Notes: generated by a model not told the origin, from the letters alone. Shown: positions 18,609 to 28,577, numbered from the stretch's first letter. The stretch: DNA of 64,000 nucleotides from an uncultured Clostridia bacterium (GCA_947627045.1 CANQUM010000008.1:1-64000); one strand, 5' to 3'. Numbers and translations are program-made.

Positions 18609-18965
18609 TTAGTTAAGAGCAGCCTTTGCCTGCTCAACTATTGATTTGAAACCCTCCGGGTCGCTGATTGCGATTTCTGAAAGCATCTTTCTGTTCAATG
18701 TAATTCCGGCTTTTTTAACACCGTTCATAAACTGTGAATAGTTGATACCGTTTATTTTGCATGCAGCAGAAATTCTTGTGATCCACAGTTTTCTAAACTC
18801 TCTCTTCTTCTGCCTTCTTCCGATATACGCATATTGTCCCGACTTCATTACGGCTTCCTTAGCCATTTTGAAGTGTTTACTCTTTGCTCCCCAGTAACCT
18901 TTTGCAAGTTTCAGAGTCTTATTTCTTCTCTTTCGAGTCATCATTGCTCCCTTTACACGAGCCAT
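18609..18965 (-). CDS. rplT: 50S ribosomal protein L20
   Basis: A 118-residue L20, an early-binding 23S rRNA protein needed for 50S assembly, with the family start [26 protein letters not shown] and a conserved C-terminal globular half. In Firmicutes L20 also represses its own operon by binding the infC leader, which here would be 19773-19935. It is the last gene of the infC-rpmI-rplT operon and is followed by a clear terminator. Confidence 0.98.
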   Translation of the reverse strand: MARVKGAMMTRKRRNKTLKLAKGYWGAKSKHFKMAKEAVMKSGQYAYIGRRQKKREFRKLWITRISAACKINGINYSQFMNGVKKAGITLNRKMLSEIAISDPEGFKSIVEQAKAALN

Positions 18966-19014
18966 AGTAAATTCCTCCTAGTTTTTATAAATTTCATCAA
19001 TTCCCTATACTCGT

Positions 19015-19212
19015 TTATTTGTAAGGGATAAGCTCTCTCAGATTCTTCTGATCTGCTGCTGAAGCATATGCAGAATTACGAGTTTGTCTTGCCTTCTTAT
19101 GACCTTTTTGGATCAGTCTGTGGCTCTTGTTAGTACGCATATACTTAACCTTTCCAGAGCCTGTTACCTTAAAACGCTTTTTAGCGCCTGAGTGTGTTTT
19201 CATCTTAGGCAT
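19015..19212 (-). CDS. rpmI: 50S ribosomal protein L35
   Basis: A 65-residue, very basic L35 with the family pattern MPKMKTHSGAKKRFKVTGSGKV and a Lys/Arg-rich middle. It lies in the universal infC-rpmI-rplT order, 38 bp after infC and 49 bp before rplT. Nothing is unusual. Confidence 0.98.
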   Translation of the reverse strand: MPKMKTHSGAKKRFKVTGSGKVKYMRTNKSHRLIQKGHKKARQTRNSAYASAADQKNLRELIPYK

Positions 19213-19250
19213 AATTTTTCCTCCTTAATAAGAATTACTTTAGTAAATCG

Positions 19251-19772
19251 TTATTTATTTGTCTTTGGATTGACGAACATAACTAAACTCCGTCCCTCCA
19301 TTTTAGGTTTTTTATCAACTGTTCCATACTCTGATACAGCTTCTTTAAATCTCTCTAGCAACTCCTCGCCAAGATGCGGATGTGCAACCGCACGCTTTCT
19401 GAAACGCACTGAAACCTTCAGTTTATCGCCTGATTTCAAAAACTTTATAGCCTGATTAGCCTTTGTTTCAAAATCATGAGTGTCAATAGTGGAAGACATT
19501 CTAACTTCCTTGACCTCTACAACCTTCTGATTCTTTCTTGCTTCCTTTTCTTTCTTAGCCTGTTCAAAGCAATATTTTCCGTAGTCCATTATCTTACATA
19601 CAGGCGGCTTTGCCGTAGGTGCAATTTTTACAAGGTCCAAGTCCTTTTCATACGCAACCCTCTGAGCTTCCTTGCCTGACACTATACCAAGCTGACTTCC
19701 GTCTTCTCCGATAAGTCTGACTTCCTTATCGGTAATTGCTTCATTGATTTGGGTATCAACTTTGTTGCTAAT
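19251..19772 (-). CDS. infC: Translation initiation factor IF-3
   Basis: Binds the 30S subunit, prevents premature 50S joining and rejects wrong start codons. The family core starts ISNKVDTQINEAITDKEVRLI and contains KPPVCKIMDYGKY and SMSSTIDTHDFETK-like motifs; about 173 residues. No ATG, GTG or TTG lies at the family start. Instead ATC (19775) and ATT (19772) follow ACGGAGG, with spacers of 6 and 9 nt to GGAGG. ATT is chosen because family N-termini begin Met-Ser. Such starts are known for infC and allow IF-3 to regulate itself. The ORF continues upstream to 19973, but that part is leader RNA. Confidence 0.93.
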   Translation of the reverse strand: MSNKVDTQINEAITDKEVRLIGEDGSQLGIVSGKEAQRVAYEKDLDLVKIAPTAKPPVCKIMDYGKYCFEQAKKEKEARKNQKVVEVKEVRMSSTIDTHDFETKANQAIKFLKSGDKLKVSVRFRKRAVAHPHLGEELLERFKEAVSEYGTVDKKPKMEGRSLVMFVNPKTNK

Positions 19773-19935
19773 GATAAAACACCTCCGTAAATTTACTAAA
19801 AGTATATTCCCAATAAAAATATGAGTGCAGAAACAATATTCCGCACTCATACAATAAACAGCATAGCTGTAATTAACTGTATTGACCTTTTCACTGATTC
19901 GCTTAAGGTGAGAACGGAGTTCTGCTTTACTTACC
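19773..19935 (-). promoter_or_regulatory. infC leader with L20-type attenuator
   Basis: The leader of about 160 nt between the promoter and infC contains several hairpins. The last is a long stem at 19821-19850, arms ATGAGTGC and GCACTCAT with further inner pairs, followed on the minus strand by ATTTTTATT as a terminator-like tail. Position and layout match the Firmicutes L20 leader, in which L20 binding favours premature termination. I did not align it to the Rfam model. Confidence 0.65.
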
Positions 19936-19940
19936 ACGTT

Positions 19941-19969
19941 ATTATACACATAAATTTTTGCTTTGTCAA
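19941..19969 (-). promoter_or_regulatory. Consensus sigma-A promoter of infC-rpmI-rplT
   Basis: Minus strand TTGACA (19964-19969), 17-nt spacer, TATAAT (19941-19946). A full consensus match, as expected for a ribosomal operon. Confidence 0.85.
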
Positions 19970-19993
19970 GCACTTTTTAAAAAAATTTCTAAA

Positions 19994-20830
19994 TCATCTC
20001 TCAATATTTCTTTTATATCTGGAAGGCGTAGTATTATACACGCTTTTAAAGACTTCAATAAACGACTTTACATTGGCAAAACCGTTATTATATGCGATCT
20101 CTGTAATAGTTCTGTCGCTGTTTAAAAGCTCTCTGTGAGCATAATAAAGCCTTATCTTGTTTAGATATGAATAAAATGTCTCGCCCGTGTTTTTTTTAAA
20201 GAACCTTGAAAAATAATTGGGCGACATACCTATTTCCGATGCAATATCCTCAAGAGAAAAGCTTCTTGAAAAATTATTCTCCATAAAGCCGATCGCCTTC
20301 TTAATATTTTTCATATTTTTCTGCCCGTATCTGTCATACCCTTTTTCCTGCTTTTCCTTTTTACATTCGTTCAAAAGTATACTGCATATTTTCCTCAGCA
20401 CAATTGATATTTCCAGCTCGTAAAAATCCTCTTTTTGTTCATATAAATAAGCGCACTCAATAATTAATCTTTTTACCTTTTGCTTTGCCTTTTCCTTACC
20501 TGTAAAATCAAAGTAATATGAATCTATATCTTCACAGTATTCCCTTAGCAGATCGTTTGATAATAAAATAGTTACCGTATTGAGCCTGCTTATATCATCA
20601 GAACTTGTTTCATGAAGCTCTCCGCTGTTTACAAAAAAGAACTCTCCGGGATAAACATCAACATGCACTCCGTTTATAATCCCCTTTATCATTCCGCTGA
20701 TGACCAGATCAAACTCCAGATTGCTGTGCCAATGCAAAGGATAGTGCGATGTTTCATCACTTCCGTAACCGAAGTATATCTTTGCAGGGATCAAAGAATT
20801 GGTTTCTATTTTTTCCTGATAGTAATTCAT
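19994..20830 (-). CDS. AraC-family transcriptional regulator
   Basis: A 278-residue regulator with an N-terminal cupin-like sensor domain (HYPLHWHSNLEFDLVISG and PGEFFFVNSGELHE) and a C-terminal double helix-turn-helix (about 170-275, containing FSLEDIASEIGMSPNYFSRFFKK and TITEIAYNNGF). The cupin suggests a small, perhaps sugar-like, ligand. The target is unknown: no sugar or efflux genes lie beside it, only addA upstream and infC downstream. GGTGAT serves as ribosome binding site. It follows addA by 36 bp and may be read through from it. Confidence 0.9.
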   Translation of the reverse strand: MNYYQEKIETNSLIPAKIYFGYGSDETSHYPLHWHSNLEFDLVISGMIKGIINGVHVDVYPGEFFFVNSGELHETSSDDISRLNTVTILLSNDLLREYCEDIDSYYFDFTGKEKAKQKVKRLIIECAYLYEQKEDFYELEISIVLRKICSILLNECKKEKQEKGYDRYGQKNMKNIKKAIGFMENNFSRSFSLEDIASEIGMSPNYFSRFFKKNTGETFYSYLNKIRLYYAHRELLNSDRTITEIAYNNGFANVKSFIEVFKSVYNTTPSRYKRNIER

Positions 20831-20866
20831 TATATCACCAACCTTTTTAGGTTCACCTTACAAACA

Positions 20867-23800
20867 TTAGAATTTTATCTCTATGCCTTTTTTCAGACTG
20901 AAAGAATATATATAGCTTGATTTGACCGGCTTATCTAAAAGCAAGTCAAATGCCGCTTTATAAAGCATAAGCTGAATAGTATAGTTTTCTCTCAATTGCT
21001 CGGCAGTCGTATTTCTGTCAGTTTTATAATCCAAAAGAACATACCCGTCATCCTCTTCAAAAATGCAGTCGGCAATACCCTGAAGCATTCCGTCTGAGCC
21101 TTTATACTCCTCAAGCTCACCGCAATCCAAATCTGAAAATTTAACTAGAAACTGCTTTTCCCTCATAACCGACCTGCTTCTTTGAATTCTATCATACACA
21201 TCGCTTTCAAAGAACGCTTTAACAGTATCCCTGTCAATTCCCTCAGACTGGCGTGATGTTAGCTTACCTAGTGATACAAGACGGCATATTTCTTCATCTA
21301 AATTTTTCTCTGCATTTTCAAATATGCAAAGCTCCATAAATCTGTGAGTAACAGTGCCCTTTTCAGATGCCGTCAGCTTTCCAATCTCCTCAGAAAACTT
21401 CGGTATCTGCGGATAATAATACGCTTTTTTTTCGTCCTTTGCAATATCAGAGACCGACAGCTTTGACGGAGTTTGAGAATCCCTAATATCATAATTGTAA
21501 GCAAATCTGTTCAAAATCTCACGAACAAGCTCAGGATCAGCAGCTGAATTTTTCCGCTTAAAAACTCGCTCCTCACTTTTTTCAGTTTCAGCACATTTTG
21601 TGATAACAAGTGTTGAATTGGTTTCTACTGTATTTAATTCTTTATCATTCTCTAACTCAAGAAATTCAAATATATGACTTCTTAATTTATCCGCATCGGG
21701 GTGCATAAGAAAGCACTCTGTCAGCCATTCTCCGAAGGATTCTGACTCTGACACCATATCTTCAGAAACGCAGCCCAAAGCTTCTAGCTTTGAATATAGA
21801 TTTTTCATAATTTGTGCGGTCTTATCATTAAACACAAACGGAATAAACAGCTTGTCTTTTGCTCGTGTCAGTGCAACGTACAGAAGCCTTAGCTCCTCGC
21901 TTTTCATTTCACTGTCAAAAATGCTTCTAAGCACATTATAAGAAAACGGTTTTACCGACATATTAGCCTGTGCGTCAATAAATTTTATTGATACCCCAAG
22001 CTCTTGATTAATTATCATTTTTTTATTTCTATCCTGCTTATTAAATCCCTTAAAAATATTGCAGATAAACACATACGGAAATTCAAGACCCTTTGAACCG
22101 TGCATAGTAGTAATGTTCACAGCCTCTCCCTCTTCAGTGCTGATGACCGCTTGAGAGAAGTCGTTTTTATTTTCAATAATATTATCAATATATCTTATAA
22201 AACCAGTGAGCCCTCCGCCTATCGACTTATCATATTCATCTGCATATTCAAGCATCAAATTCAGATTTGCTCTTTTTTGATGACCGTCCTCATATGCAGA
22301 CGCTATGCCGTAATAATCAGTGTAGTCATAGATCTTTCTTATTAAATTCACAAGATTAAGACTTGCCGCATAGAACCTAAGCTCTTTGATTTTTTCAACC
22401 GATGATTTACATTTATCCGCAAGTGCAGACTGTTCTTTTTTTGCATTTTCCTCAAAATGCAAAAGCTGCTGATAAAGCTTAGGTCTTTTGCTTTTTGCAT
22501 CGGTAAGCCTTACCTGTGCAACGTCATCCGGTGAAAACATAAATACAGGCGACATTAGCACTGACAGCAGAGGAATATCCTGCATCGGATTATCTAAAAC
22601 TCTCAACAGATTTATTATGACCGATATTTCTCTTGAGCGCAGATAACCGCTTGTCATTTCAGTATTTGTCTTTATCCCTAAGCTCTCAAGAGCCTTTGAA
22701 ACACAGCGTCCGTCGTCATTGTTTCGTGATATTACACATATGTCAGACGGTCTGCAATGCCGAAAACCGCCGTCCTTGCCGATACTGCTGTCGAATACTT
22801 CTTCACCACTATTTAAAAGCTCGCTTATTCTCTTTGCGATTTGATAATGCTCTAACGAATACGGAAGATATTTTGAAAAATCCCCTTTGTCGTCTATGAG
22901 CATAATTTCGGTTGAATAATCGCCTTTATCAGGCACGTCAAGTCCCAATACCAGCTGTTCGTCTTCTGTATACTCTATCTCACCAGTGTTTTTGTTCATA
23001 AGCTGTGAGAATAAAAAGTTTACAGTGTCTACAACTTCTCTTCTGCTTCTGAAATTCTTTTTTAAAGTAATTTCTCTTGTGCCTTCATATTTCTCATCGA
23101 CCGCTTTTTCCCTTGCGTCAATAAACAGCTTTGGATTTGTCTGACGGAATCTGTATATCGACTGCTTTACATCTCCCACTACAAAAACATTCCTGCCTAT
23201 TACGTTTATGTCATCTGTGTCCGACAAGCACTTGAATATCAAATCCTGAAGATTATTTACGTCCTGAAACTCATCAAGCAGAATAATTTTATACTCTTTG
23301 TTTTTGACGATCTCCTCACACAGCGGTGTTCTTGAAATAACCCCGTTTTCACATACAGCCAAAAGCTCTGTAGTCATATGCTCAACGCTTGAAAAATCAA
23401 CTGCGTTTTTAGATACCATCAAATCGTGAAAAACGTCCTCAGTGTGAACGGTCATTTCGCATATTATTTCAAACAAACCTCTGATAATTCTCAAGTCGCT
23501 CTTTATCTCTTCTAAAGGTGATGAAACCAATTCTATTATCTTTATCAGCTCAGCTTTAAGACTGTCTCTTTCTTTCTTTATATATTTTATCAGCTCGCTT
23601 TCTTTTTCTACCTCAACTTCGCTGAAACCTTCACGGGCTTTCTTTGTTATCCTAGTATCAAATCTGTCAAAAGAAAATTCTTGACATTGCTGATAAAGCC
23701 TGTCCCAACCGCTGGGTTCAGCTTCTTTAAGTATCAAAGCCATATCGCATTCATTTTCTAAAAGCTGAGTTATCGAAGTTAGCATTTTAAGTTCTTTGCT

Positions 23801-24493
23801 TTTTTCGATTGCCTTTTTATACATAAGCTCTGATGATGCGGCTTTATTTCTAATATTGTTGCAGCAGAACGTCAAAAGTTTATTTATGTAATCATCACTG
23901 TCTATTAATTCAGAAGTGCTTTTGACCCAGTAATCCCGAAAAGGAATACTTTCAAAAAACTTATTCATATCCAAAATCACACTAATAAGTCCGCTGTCGT
24001 TCTCTCCGCCGAGAGCGTCAAGAATCTTTGATATTTTTTCCTTGTCATTTTGGTAATAATACTCCAAAGTATCGTCAACTGCCTGATTAAGCAATACATC
24101 CTTTTCATTATCCTCCAAAATACGCACATTGCTTTCAAAATCAAAGCATTGTATATTTTCTCTGACAAAATCATAACAGAATGCGTTAATAGTAGTTATC
24201 TTTGCCATCTGAAGTCTTTTCTGCTGATTTATAAGCCATGAGCTGTTCGGATTTTTGTCAAGCTCTTTAATTATTGCCTGAGACAGCTTTTCTCTTATCT
24301 GTTCAGCAGCCGCCTTTGTAAATGTTACAGCCAAAAGTCTGTCGGCTTCAATTTTGTTTTCCTCGTTAGAAAGAAGTCTTATCGTGCGCTCAATTAAAAC
24401 GGCAGTCTTACCGCTTCCTGCCGCAGCAGACACAACAACACCCTTTTCAGTCTCGTTTATCGCACTTAACTGATCCTCTGTCCATACAGGCAT
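20867..24493 (-). CDS. addA: ATP-dependent helicase/nuclease subunit A
   Basis: UvrD-like 3'-5' helicase and nuclease of the AddAB complex, which processes double-strand breaks for RecA. At 1208 residues it is of normal length. Walker A AAAGSGKT is at 23-30. IILLDEFQDVN is Walker B, with VVGDVKQSIYRFR and VNITTMHGSKGLEFP as later helicase motifs. The C-terminal RecB-type nuclease domain contains GIADCIFEE and VLLDYKTDR. AAGGAGG precedes the ATG, 5 bp after the addB stop. Confidence 0.97.
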   Translation of the reverse strand: MPVWTEDQLSAINETEKGVVVSAAAGSGKTAVLIERTIRLLSNEENKIEADRLLAVTFTKAAAEQIREKLSQAIIKELDKNPNSSWLINQQKRLQMAKITTINAFCYDFVRENIQCFDFESNVRILEDNEKDVLLNQAVDDTLEYYYQNDKEKISKILDALGGENDSGLISVILDMNKFFESIPFRDYWVKSTSELIDSDDYINKLLTFCCNNIRNKAASSELMYKKAIEKSKELKMLTSITQLLENECDMALILKEAEPSGWDRLYQQCQEFSFDRFDTRITKKAREGFSEVEVEKESELIKYIKKERDSLKAELIKIIELVSSPLEEIKSDLRIIRGLFEIICEMTVHTEDVFHDLMVSKNAVDFSSVEHMTTELLAVCENGVISRTPLCEEIVKNKEYKIILLDEFQDVNNLQDLIFKCLSDTDDINVIGRNVFVVGDVKQSIYRFRQTNPKLFIDAREKAVDEKYEGTREITLKKNFRSRREVVDTVNFLFSQLMNKNTGEIEYTEDEQLVLGLDVPDKGDYSTEIMLIDDKGDFSKYLPYSLEHYQIAKRISELLNSGEEVFDSSIGKDGGFRHCRPSDICVISRNNDDGRCVSKALESLGIKTNTEMTSGYLRSREISVIINLLRVLDNPMQDIPLLSVLMSPVFMFSPDDVAQVRLTDAKSKRPKLYQQLLHFEENAKKEQSALADKCKSSVEKIKELRFYAASLNLVNLIRKIYDYTDYYGIASAYEDGHQKRANLNLMLEYADEYDKSIGGGLTGFIRYIDNIIENKNDFSQAVISTEEGEAVNITTMHGSKGLEFPYVFICNIFKGFNKQDRNKKMIINQELGVSIKFIDAQANMSVKPFSYNVLRSIFDSEMKSEELRLLYVALTRAKDKLFIPFVFNDKTAQIMKNLYSKLEALGCVSEDMVSESESFGEWLTECFLMHPDADKLRSHIFEFLELENDKELNTVETNSTLVITKCAETEKSEERVFKRKNSAADPELVREILNRFAYNYDIRDSQTPSKLSVSDIAKDEKKAYYYPQIPKFSEEIGKLTASEKGTVTHRFMELCIFENAEKNLDEEICRLVSLGKLTSRQSEGIDRDTVKAFFESDVYDRIQRSRSVMREKQFLVKFSDLDCGELEEYKGSDGMLQGIADCIFEEDDGYVLLDYKTDRNTTAEQLRENYTIQLMLYKAAFDLLLDKPVKSSYIYSFSLKKGIEIKF

Positions 24494-24498
24494 AATAA

Positions 24499-27400
24499 CT
24501 ACCTCCTTTCCTGCTCCTCTTTAATCTCATCAAGCAGAGTTTCTTTGTCTTCATCATATATCTGATTAGCGTCAATACGGTTGTATTTTCCGCAAACCGA
24601 CCAATAATTGCAATATCTGCAGCTTATAGTTTCAATCTTTCCAGCTTTCATTACAGGCATTGCGGCTATCTCACCGTTTGAGAGCGATTTTCCCATACTT
24701 ATTATCTTATCTTTTGTAAATCTTTCAATAGCCTCAAAAACATCTGCGTCGACTACAAATTTTTCGTCTGTTTTATCTCCGCTTGATGTTTTCTTTACAG
24801 GTGCAAACAACCCTGATACACGCTTATCCATTGCCTTTAAGGTCAGATCGTTATATACCAAAAGTCCATTGCGTTTGAAAGCTTTGTTTCGTTCATACTT
24901 TAGCTTTTCTTCACGTTCTTCATCAGATATACCTTTGAGCTTTTCTCTTGACATAAAATTATTGACATATTTTGCGGGCATATACATAACTCCCGCAGGA
25001 GAAAGCTCTCCGTCACGATTGAACTCGTTATCAGTATCAACCAGCGCAAGAAGATAAATAAGCATCTGCATATTAAGCCCGTGATAAAGAGACGCCAGAT
25101 CAAAATCCTTTCCGCCTGTTTTGTAATCTACAATTCTGACAAATCGCTTTCCGTTTTCATCTTTATATATATCTACTCTGTCTATGCTTCCGCGCATACA
25201 TATATTAATATCATTATCTACCTTTATTTTTAATATGCTCTCTCCGTTTTGGTCTGACAAGTCATACTCAAACGCTACCGGCTTGAAAAAGCAGTTCTGC
25301 AGCTCCTCTATAAGATTTTTAACTACATAAAATGCAGTCTTTTCAAGATTCTTCAGATTATGCGTAAACCTGCTTGTCTTTCCGAATTCTCCGCCTAACT
25401 CTTTATTTACATATTCTAAACAGTATTTATTTATAAGTGTTTTGATTTTCTTATCATCAAAGTTTTCAAATTCATCATTAAAGCAAATGTTTCCGTTATC
25501 GTCGACCGTACTCAAAATATTCTGCAAGATAAAATGTATCAGGCTTCCCTTTGTCATTGGCGAAATATCAATCTTTTCAATCGGATAAACCTTTAATCCG
25601 TTTTTGCAGAAATAGTTAAACGGACATTTATAAAAGTCATCAGCCCTTGTTGCAGACATATTTATATCGTGCGGAAAGAACACCGCTTTTGCAATTTCTT
25701 TTGAAAGCACATATTCAGAGTGCTTTTCAACATTTGATAAATCGTCAAGAAAATCTATTTTAGATTTATATTCATCATCAAAGCATAAAGCCTCTCTTAT
25801 GCTTGCCTGATTGTCAGAATCAGTTTGATAGTTCGCAGCATAAATGTAATAAGTGCTGTTTTTGTTCTCACAGAAATAATCAAGAGGTAAATCCGATACA
25901 TTTACCTTTACTCTTTTTCCGAATATTTTTTCAATATCCCTTGCCAATACAGACGGTCTTAGCGTCTCATTTTTTACCGACGATTCAGGATATGACGCTG
26001 TAAGGCATTCACTTGCAGAGGTCAAAGCAATATAAGAAATCAGTCTTTCATTATCCAGAGAAGTCTGGATATTTCTGCTGATATTAATACCGAGTCCGCT
26101 CAGCTTTGCCTTTTCACGCTCTGTAAGCAGTCCGGAATTCTGAACATTTCTCGGAAACAAGCCGTCGTTCAACCCTATAACAAAAACGGCTTTCATATTG
26201 CCCAGCCTTGAATGTTCTGCCTTTGCCGCAGTTACAGCGTCCAGCTTCTGCGGAGGAGATGAAATAGTCATCTCTGAAAGCATCAGCTTCAGCAAATTAT
26301 AAAACTGACGAAGTGAAATATCTTCATCACCCATATTTTTGTATATTGAATTAATTGTACCAAGAAAAAGCGACCAAAGCTGCTTGAAATCCCGTGCTAT
26401 CTCTGTAACAGACGCATCATCTGATTCTATAGACCTGCTTATAAGAGAAAAGGTTTTCTCAGAAAGCTCCACTTTTGCCATAAGCTCGTTTAAAGCAAGA
26501 CAGATCTCCCCTGCCGTTGTATTCCTTGTCTTTTTCTTGAACTCCTCAAGAGGGTCAATAATGCTCTTTCTAATATCATTTATCAGCAGCAGAAACTCTT
26601 TTTGACCTTCTCCTTTTCTACTGTCAAACGGAGTAAAGTCTGACAGCCACATATCCCCCTCTACGCTCCATTTATAGCAATATTCCTCAATGGCAGCCGC
26701 TTTGAAATCCTCAATACTTGAAAGCGGTGATTTTATGTATCTTAAAATATTTTCGGTTTTATAGCTTTTTGTTAAAACACAGTCAAGAAGCGACAAAACA
26801 TATATTACAAGAGAAGAATGCAGAACACTCTTTCTCCTATCCATAAAAAACGGAATTTCATATCTTCTGAACGCACCGTCAATAAGACTTGCATAATCGT
26901 CAAGAGAGCGCGAAATTACTGCAATATCCTTATATGAATATCCCTTTTCTCGAATCAGCTTTTTTATCTCTGCTGCCACAAAATCAATCTCATCATAGGG
27001 GTTCTTAGCACAAACCAGCTTTACGCCTTGTGAATCCTCGCACGGATTATTTACAAGGCAGAAAATGTTTGATTCCAAATGCCGCAAAGCCTTTGACTTG
27101 TAAATTGTATGCTCATCGGCGCTTATATTATATGTCTTACCTGAACCGCCAGCCATTTCAATAAGTGCTGACCGTGTCTTTATACAGGTTGAAAAGGGCG
27201 ACATATTTGATGTCAAATTGTTTCCGCCCCCGATAATAAGAGAAACCGTAAGGCACTTTGCATCGCTGAGTATTACCTTTATAACTTCATATTCGTCTGC
27301 CGTAAAGCTGGAAAACTCGTGTATAAAAACAACTGCATTATTAAAAAATCCGTTATCGTGTGCAGCCTTTGCCGCTTCAGACAAAGCGGTTATTTCGTCG

Positions 27401-27924
27401 GTCAGACCTGATGCCGAAAGCTCTTCCTGATAAAGCCTGAACAGCTTAGAAATAGAATCCAGCTTTTCAAATAAACTTCCCTCTGTCTGAAGTGTTACGC
27501 TTTCAAGAGAATTAATATCAATATCTGATTTCTTTAAGTCGTCAATAAGAGAAACAGCGTTTGAGACAAATTGAGGCTTGTCAAGCGAACGTGAATAGCA
27601 GCTTGTTTTTCCAAAGCCTAATTCTTTAAACGATTTTATTGCCTTGAACATAGAAATAATTTTTGCGTTTTTATCAGCAATAACTCCCGTTTTTGTTCCG
27701 TACTCTTTTAAAATAATCTCTGCAAAACGATTAAATCCCATAGTACGAAGCCTGTTAAAGTCTTTAGCACCAAGCTCATTATATAGATGTTTATCATATT
27801 CAAAGGAATACTGATCCGGAACAATGACAATAACATTTTCACCTGATAAAACGGCTTTTTTAATTTCAGCAGTCATTATATCAGTTTTACCGCTTCCCAT
27901 TCCTCCGGTAATAATTTTTAACAT
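24499..27924 (-). CDS. addB: ATP-dependent helicase/nuclease subunit B
   Basis: Partner of AddA in break processing. The 1141-residue protein has an N-terminal Walker A GGMGSGKT (7-14), a degenerate helicase core and a C-terminal nuclease domain (RIVDYKTGGKDFD). Four Cys residues fit the AddB iron-sulfur staple: Cys767, then Cys1102, Cys1105 and Cys1111. AAGGTGAG lies before ATG. It heads the addB-addA pair with its own promoter at 27973-28001. Confidence 0.96.
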   Translation of the reverse strand: MLKIITGGMGSGKTDIMTAEIKKAVLSGENVIVIVPDQYSFEYDKHLYNELGAKDFNRLRTMGFNRFAEIILKEYGTKTGVIADKNAKIISMFKAIKSFKELGFGKTSCYSRSLDKPQFVSNAVSLIDDLKKSDIDINSLESVTLQTEGSLFEKLDSISKLFRLYQEELSASGLTDEITALSEAAKAAHDNGFFNNAVVFIHEFSSFTADEYEVIKVILSDAKCLTVSLIIGGGNNLTSNMSPFSTCIKTRSALIEMAGGSGKTYNISADEHTIYKSKALRHLESNIFCLVNNPCEDSQGVKLVCAKNPYDEIDFVAAEIKKLIREKGYSYKDIAVISRSLDDYASLIDGAFRRYEIPFFMDRRKSVLHSSLVIYVLSLLDCVLTKSYKTENILRYIKSPLSSIEDFKAAAIEEYCYKWSVEGDMWLSDFTPFDSRKGEGQKEFLLLINDIRKSIIDPLEEFKKKTRNTTAGEICLALNELMAKVELSEKTFSLISRSIESDDASVTEIARDFKQLWSLFLGTINSIYKNMGDEDISLRQFYNLLKLMLSEMTISSPPQKLDAVTAAKAEHSRLGNMKAVFVIGLNDGLFPRNVQNSGLLTEREKAKLSGLGINISRNIQTSLDNERLISYIALTSASECLTASYPESSVKNETLRPSVLARDIEKIFGKRVKVNVSDLPLDYFCENKNSTYYIYAANYQTDSDNQASIREALCFDDEYKSKIDFLDDLSNVEKHSEYVLSKEIAKAVFFPHDINMSATRADDFYKCPFNYFCKNGLKVYPIEKIDISPMTKGSLIHFILQNILSTVDDNGNICFNDEFENFDDKKIKTLINKYCLEYVNKELGGEFGKTSRFTHNLKNLEKTAFYVVKNLIEELQNCFFKPVAFEYDLSDQNGESILKIKVDNDINICMRGSIDRVDIYKDENGKRFVRIVDYKTGGKDFDLASLYHGLNMQMLIYLLALVDTDNEFNRDGELSPAGVMYMPAKYVNNFMSREKLKGISDEEREEKLKYERNKAFKRNGLLVYNDLTLKAMDKRVSGLFAPVKKTSSGDKTDEKFVVDADVFEAIERFTKDKIISMGKSLSNGEIAAMPVMKAGKIETISCRYCNYWSVCGKYNRIDANQIYDEDKETLLDEIKEEQERR

Positions 27925-27972
27925 TTATCTCACCTTATTTGTAATCTTGAAAATTCAATAATTTATATAAAT

Positions 27973-28001
27973 ATTGTACCACAACTAAGCAGGAAGGTCA
28001 A
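27973..28001 (-). promoter_or_regulatory. Sigma-A promoter of addBA
   Basis: Minus strand TTGACC (27996-28001), 17-nt spacer, TACAAT (27973-27978), about 50 bp before the addB ATG. Confidence 0.75.
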
Positions 28002-28017
28002 TTTACCGAAAACAAGA

Positions 28018-28057
28018 AAAAAGCGTTCGGAACTGAAATGAACCCAATTCATATCCC
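28018..28057 (-). terminator. Probable terminator of the 28155-28457 gene
   Basis: Minus-strand arms AAGCGTT and AACGCTT enclose an inner ATGAA/TTCAT hairpin, and TTTTTTC follows. It lies about 100 bp past the small membrane-protein gene and upstream of the addB promoter. Confidence 0.55.
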
Positions 28058-28154
28058 CAACGCTTATACCTATTATTTATTCTTCTCAGTTTAAAGTTTG
28101 CAAACTTAAACTTTTAAAGCCTTGTAGCTTTGAAAACCGCTTACTTCTAATTCG

Positions 28155-28457
28155 CTAATTTCTAATCTCCAGCAGAGATTTAAAGAAATCAACTATAAAA
28201 AATCTTACCTCTGTCTTTTCATTATTATCGACTTCAACTACTAAGTCATCTGAGTTTTTTTTCTTGTTTTTGTTTTTTTCATCTAATTTAACCGATGGTG
28301 AAATGCTGAATTCAGGAAATAAAAACGAAAGCTCCTTTAACTCGTCTCCGACTGTAAATGATATAAACACAGCCAGTAAAAATCCTGTTATTAGAGCAGT
28401 TTTAAGTCTTTCTCTACTTATAACAAGTCTATTTCTTTCGTGAATTTTTATTTTCAT
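28155..28457 (-). CDS. Small membrane protein of unknown function
   Basis: I do not recognise this 100-residue protein. It has a basic N-terminus (KIKIHERNRLVISRERLK), one hydrophobic segment at about residues 20-37, then a charged Lys/Asn/Asp-rich stretch (61-80) and an amphipathic end containing FFIVDFFKSLLEI. The expected topology is N-terminus inside, tail outside. It lies downstream of the transglutaminase-like gene on the same strand, past that gene's terminator-like hairpin. A sporulation or envelope role is possible but unsupported. Confidence 0.55.
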   Translation of the reverse strand: MKIKIHERNRLVISRERLKTALITGFLLAVFISFTVGDELKELSFLFPEFSISPSVKLDEKNKNKKKNSDDLVVEVDNNEKTEVRFFIVDFFKSLLEIRN

Positions 28458-28525
28458 ATGTATGCCTCTCTTTCTAAATTCTGATTAGATTATTGGCACA
28501 CTTTTGAAATTTATTCAATAAACAC

Positions 28526-28567
28526 AATTCGGCGGACATATTAATAAGATAACCCATCCGCCGAATT
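28526..28567 (-). terminator. Inverted repeat after the transglutaminase-like gene
   Basis: Perfect 11-bp arms AATTCGGCGGA and TCCGCCGAATT (28526-28536 and 28557-28567) around a 20-nt loop, starting 11 bp past the stop codon. The minus-strand tail GTGTTTATTG is only moderately T-rich, so termination is likely but may be incomplete. Confidence 0.6.
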
Positions 28568-28577
28568 ATGCAAAATA

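Noticed and set aside
19773-19973. N-terminal extension of infC to an upstream start
   Set aside because: It would translate the promoter -10 box and the leader hairpins. Family IF-3 begins at the ATT/ATC site after GGAGG.
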